From RGIG9115 sp045644665 (GTDB lineage Bacteria > Bacillota > Clostridia > UBA1381), in contig JAZRHH010000019.1 in NCBI GenBank assembly GCA_045644665.1, positions 1 through 27,913 on the forward strand: a stretch of 27,913 nucleotides of DNA, read 5' to 3'. Below are positions 25,401-27,913 of this stretch, piece after piece. Each line of letters begins with the position of its first letter. Position 1 is the stretch's first letter. The notes under the pieces are model-generated. The model worked only from the letters and a program-made list of their open reading frames with translations, did not search any database and was not told the origin of the DNA. Both the position numbers and the translations under genes were made by a program.

Positions 25401-26117
25401 TCAGGCTTTAACAATCATTAATTCCTTGGTATTTTCATCAGTTTGCGCATAAATTTTTGAAAGCTTTATCATTTCAAGAACAGCTAAAAATGTAGCTATC
25501 ATTTCCGGCTTTGAAATGTTTTCAGAAAAAAGTGATACAAAAGTAATTTTCTTTTTGCCATGGAGTCTGTTGCAAATTTTTTCTACCATGTCATCCACGG
25601 ATACCTTTTCTCTACCCACAATCCCTGAAAAAGCTGCTTTATCAGGCACTGCACGTCTTTCCCGCCTTGACATAATCATATCAAAGGCTTCCATAAGCTC
25701 GTCCAGTTCATGATGCCTGGAATATGCCGGCATTGGAAAGTCAATCTTTTCCGACTCTCTGAAAATCATATGCTTTGTTGCAAACTCTGTTTTACGAAGT
25801 TCAACTGATGCTTCTTTATATTTTTTGTAAAGAAGAAGCCTTGTGGCAAGGTCTTCCCTTGGGTCCTCCTCCTCGTCCGTTTCCGGTTTTGGAAGAAGCA
25901 TTTTTGATTTTATATAAAGTAGCTGCGATGCCATTACAAGAAATTCACCTGTATAGTCAAGGTCTGTATTTTCCTCGCTGTTTATAATTTCTATATACTG
26001 GTCAGTTATTTCAAGTATCGGAATATCATATATACTAACCTTATTTTTTTGAATAAGTGTCAGCAAAAGGTCCAGGGGGCCTTCAAAGCTGTCAAGTCTG
26101 TAAGATACTGTTCCCAT
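25401..26117 (-). CDS. scpA: Segregation and condensation protein ScpA
   Basis: ScpA is the kleisin that bridges the two SMC heads. The N-terminal signature FEGPLDLLLTLIQKNKVSIYD and the following DQYIE are clear, and the C-terminal winged helix region (VSLFSENISKPEMIATFLA) is intact. The length of 238 residues is normal. AAAGGAAATG precedes the ATG. The partner smc lies 13.4 kb further along the same run, so condensin subunits are encoded on one strand, possibly on one transcript. Confidence 0.95.
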   Translation of the reverse strand: MGTVSYRLDSFEGPLDLLLTLIQKNKVSIYDIPILEITDQYIEIINSEENTDLDYTGEFLVMASQLLYIKSKMLLPKPETDEEEDPREDLATRLLLYKKYKEASVELRKTEFATKHMIFRESEKIDFPMPAYSRHHELDELMEAFDMIMSRRERRAVPDKAAFSGIVGREKVSVDDMVEKICNRLHGKKKITFVSLFSENISKPEMIATFLAVLEMIKLSKIYAQTDENTKELMIVKA

Positions 26118-26138
26118 TACATTTCCTTTCAGGTTCTT

Positions 26139-26792
26139 TTAAAAAAAGAGTCCGAGTATATTCATTACTGAGTTATATATTACCGAATAGAAAAGTCCCA
26201 CTCCCCGACCAATAACCGATGAAAACACGCCGGAAATGCTAAGGAGCATAAGAATGTATATTATATACTGTTCGTACTGTAATACCTTGTAGTAAAAATT
26301 CCTCGGAAGGAGCGTTCCAAAAATTTTAAATCCATCAAGGGGCGGAAAAGGAATAAGATTAAATACCATAAAGCAGAGGTTTAGCTGCACAAATACAGAT
26401 GTAAACCTTAAAATCCATCCAACAACTCCCATGCCCACACCAAAATTTGAAAGCACAATGGCAAGCAAAAATCCAAGTAACATTCCCACAAATGCAAGTA
26501 TAAAGTTTGAAACAGGACCTGCCGCCGCAGTTATTGCCATTCCCTTGGTTCTGTCTTTATAGTACATGGGATTTATCTGAACAGGCTTTGCCCAGCCAAA
26601 GCCTGTAAAAATCATAAGCAAAGTTCCAACCAAGTCAAGGTGTGCTAAAGGATTAAGGGTAAGTCTTCCTTGCATTTTTGCTGTAGGGTCACCAAGCTTA
26701 TATGAAACATATCCATGTGCCAGTTCGTGAACAGAAAGGGCAATCAAGGTTGCCGGTACATTCATTAAAATGGTTGTAATATTACCAATCAT
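26139..26792 (-). CDS. Site-2 protease-like M50 membrane peptidase
   Basis: This is a multi-pass membrane zinc protease of the M50 (YwhC/FpvI-like) group. The zinc site H22-E23-L-A-H26 is in the first membrane helix, and the second zinc ligand motif NLIPFPPLDG is near residues 149-158. There are about five hydrophobic segments. The length of 217 residues matches the compact forms widely found upstream of scpA in Clostridia; their substrate is not known to me. AAGAGGATA precedes the ATG. Confidence 0.9.
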   Translation of the reverse strand: MIGNITTILMNVPATLIALSVHELAHGYVSYKLGDPTAKMQGRLTLNPLAHLDLVGTLLMIFTGFGWAKPVQINPMYYKDRTKGMAITAAAGPVSNFILAFVGMLLGFLLAIVLSNFGVGMGVVGWILRFTSVFVQLNLCFMVFNLIPFPPLDGFKIFGTLLPRNFYYKVLQYEQYIIYILMLLSISGVFSSVIGRGVGLFYSVIYNSVMNILGLFF

Positions 26793-26810
26793 CTCTATAT
26801 CCTCTTAAAA

Positions 26811-27767
26811 TTAATTATTTTCAATTGTTACAGTTCCGCTTGCACTGTCCCATCCAACAGTAAATCCTATAATATCTGCAAGGTCACGGATTTTGAAATA
26901 GTTATTTCCGTCAATGTTATATGCATCAAGAGTTTGACTTTGTCCGTTTACAATTAGTGTTACTTTGTTAAAAGACACTTTGTCAATTGAGGAAAGGTCT
27001 GTTCCGGAAAGTTCACCTCCAACAGGAGAATACTTTTTCCCGGTTGTAATTAAAATGGCTTCTTTTTCTCCATCCCAACCCACACTGAAACGATTTACGC
27101 CTGTTGCCAACACAAAAGCAACGTCACGGATTTTATAATAATTGTTTTCATTTACCAAAACACCTGACATATCAACCAAATTTCCATTTACAGAAACATT
27201 GGCTGTAGCCTTTTTTACATTTATATGTGTTGGTGAGTCGTACTCGCTCATAAACTGTTCAAGTTTTTCTCTGTCCGGAAATTCACCGTCATAAAAATCA
27301 TCACTAAATACATCCTTATACGGAAGTGCTGAATAATTTGCATAATCATTTTTCTTAACTTCCTTACATGTAAGCTTATTATTTTCAAGCTTCATTTCAA
27401 AGTAAAGTATTTCCGCAGTGTATCTTGCTGTTTCCTTGCCTACAAAAATACTTGTACCATAGGCATCATATACCGTTATATCTTCAAGACACGCGCCTGT
27501 TACATTATATGGTACATCTATTGTTACAATGGAGCCATCTTTGAGGGTAATGCCTGTCTTTATTCCGCCGTTCATACCTTTTTTTATAAGAAACGCTTCA
27601 GGCACACCATTTTTATCTATATCAACAAGAGCAACATCAGTATATGTAGGATTTGCTGTCATAAGCTTCATAAGCCTTGTAACATATAAATCTTTCCATG
27701 TATCAGAAGCGTAAATGCATGTTGGAAACATGGAAAATATCATAAGTGCAGCAATTAGTTTTTTCAT
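26811..27767 (-). CDS. Secreted protein with two stalk-type copper amine oxidase N-terminal-like domains
   Basis: A signal peptide is visible at residues 1-20 (KK, then a hydrophobic core ending near CIYA). The middle holds a calcium-loop-like motif DIDKNGVPE (49-57) in an aspartate-rich domain of the kind seen in clostridial surface proteins. Two copies of the copper amine oxidase N-terminal-like (stalk) domain follow, at about 186-241 and 264-316; each has NYYKIRD or NYFKIRD and a GW-D turn. I start at ATG 27765-27767, which is preceded by AAAGGGA and opens the signal peptide; a longer frame from 27818 adds 17 residues without a signal. It probably acts outside the cell, perhaps as a wall-associated protein. 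The role is unknown. Confidence 0.82.
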   Translation of the reverse strand: MKKLIAALMIFSMFPTCIYASDTWKDLYVTRLMKLMTANPTYTDVALVDIDKNGVPEAFLIKKGMNGGIKTGITLKDGSIVTIDVPYNVTGACLEDITVYDAYGTSIFVGKETARYTAEILYFEMKLENNKLTCKEVKKNDYANYSALPYKDVFSDDFYDGEFPDREKLEQFMSEYDSPTHINVKKATANVSVNGNLVDMSGVLVNENNYYKIRDVAFVLATGVNRFSVGWDGEKEAILITTGKKYSPVGGELSGTDLSSIDKVSFNKVTLIVNGQSQTLDAYNIDGNNYFKIRDLADIIGFTVGWDSASGTVTIENN

Positions 27768-27851
27768 AGCAAAGTCCCTTTCTATGCCGTTTTTTTTACA
27801 AAAATCGCATTTTATCAAAAACGTAATTTAATTAAAACTATACTAATTTAT

Positions 27852-27880
27852 ATTATACCCTAAAATATTGAATTTGTCAA
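27852..27880 (-). promoter_or_regulatory. Consensus promoter at the head of the long minus-strand gene run
   Basis: Minus-strand TTGACA (875-880 of the 27 kb block, i.e. 27875-27880), a 17-base spacer and TATAAT (27852-27857): a perfect match to the housekeeping promoter at both boxes with optimal spacing. The start would be near 27845, giving an AT-rich leader of about 78 bases before the stalk-domain gene. Nothing else was seen in 27881-27913. Confidence 0.88.
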
Positions 27881-27913
27881 ATTTAATGTTCGAAAAAATA
27901 ATACAAAAAAAGG

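Noticed and set aside
1..27913. CRISPR array, insertion sequence, phage or toxin-antitoxin genes
   Set aside because: No regularly spaced repeats, transposase, integrase or terminal inverted repeats were seen; every long frame belongs to a core or conserved family.

Overview
The window is AT-rich, densely packed bacterial chromosome made almost entirely of housekeeping genes. The gene set points to a low-GC Gram-positive of the class Clostridia: the long DNA polymerase III PolC with an internal proofreading exonuclease, the ScpA/ScpB/SMC condensin, a GerW(YtfJ)-type sporulation protein beside a DUF2953 protein, the acpP-rnc-smc-ftsY block, TrhP/TrmR next to MltG, and strong AGGAGG-type ribosome binding sites. 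The exact genus cannot be fixed from sequence reading alone.

Layout. Bases 1-417 carry no protein gene. The minus strand there holds two tandem near-consensus promoters with AT-rich upstream elements and a leader that looks like the start of a ribosomal RNA operon lying beyond the left edge. The plus strand has a weaker candidate promoter for tadA. Bases 418-3371 (plus strand) encode TadA, a coupled 34-residue membrane microprotein not previously listed, MetK with its own promoter, and MnmA. Strong hairpins follow metK and mnmA; the second is bidirectional and also ends the opposing genes. Bases 3401-27767 form an unbroken minus-strand run of 21 genes. Most gaps are under 40 bases or are overlaps. 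The only larger gap is the roughly 100 bases between acpP and rnc, which hold two perfect inverted repeats. A perfect consensus promoter (TTGACA, 17 bases, TATAAT) lies at the head of the run, and the bidirectional terminator lies at its end.

Reading the run in its direction of transcription: a secreted stalk-domain protein, a site-2-protease-like M50 peptidase, ScpA, ScpB, DUF2953 protein, GerW, the radical SAM pair TIGR03960/TIGR03936, an HD hydrolase, RecX, RimO, PgsA, MltG, TrmR, a TrhP-like U32 protein, a zinc-ribbon membrane protein of unknown role, AcpP, RNase III, an Elp3-like radical SAM protein, SMC, FtsY and PolC.

How the genes work together: SMC with ScpA and ScpB is the whole condensin; PolC replicates the chromosome; FtsY targets membrane proteins; PgsA and AcpP serve lipid synthesis; MltG trims peptidoglycan. 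TadA, MnmA and TrhP/TrmR all modify the wobble base of tRNA, and RimO modifies ribosomal protein S12. I found no mobile element, phage, CRISPR array or defence island. The most interesting signals are regulatory or small: the hairpin leader of rnc, which could be an RNase III autoregulation site; the microprotein behind tadA; and the duplicated promoter module at the left edge. Several starts were moved (mltG, trmR, pgsA, scpB, stalk protein, recX) and several genes start with TTG.
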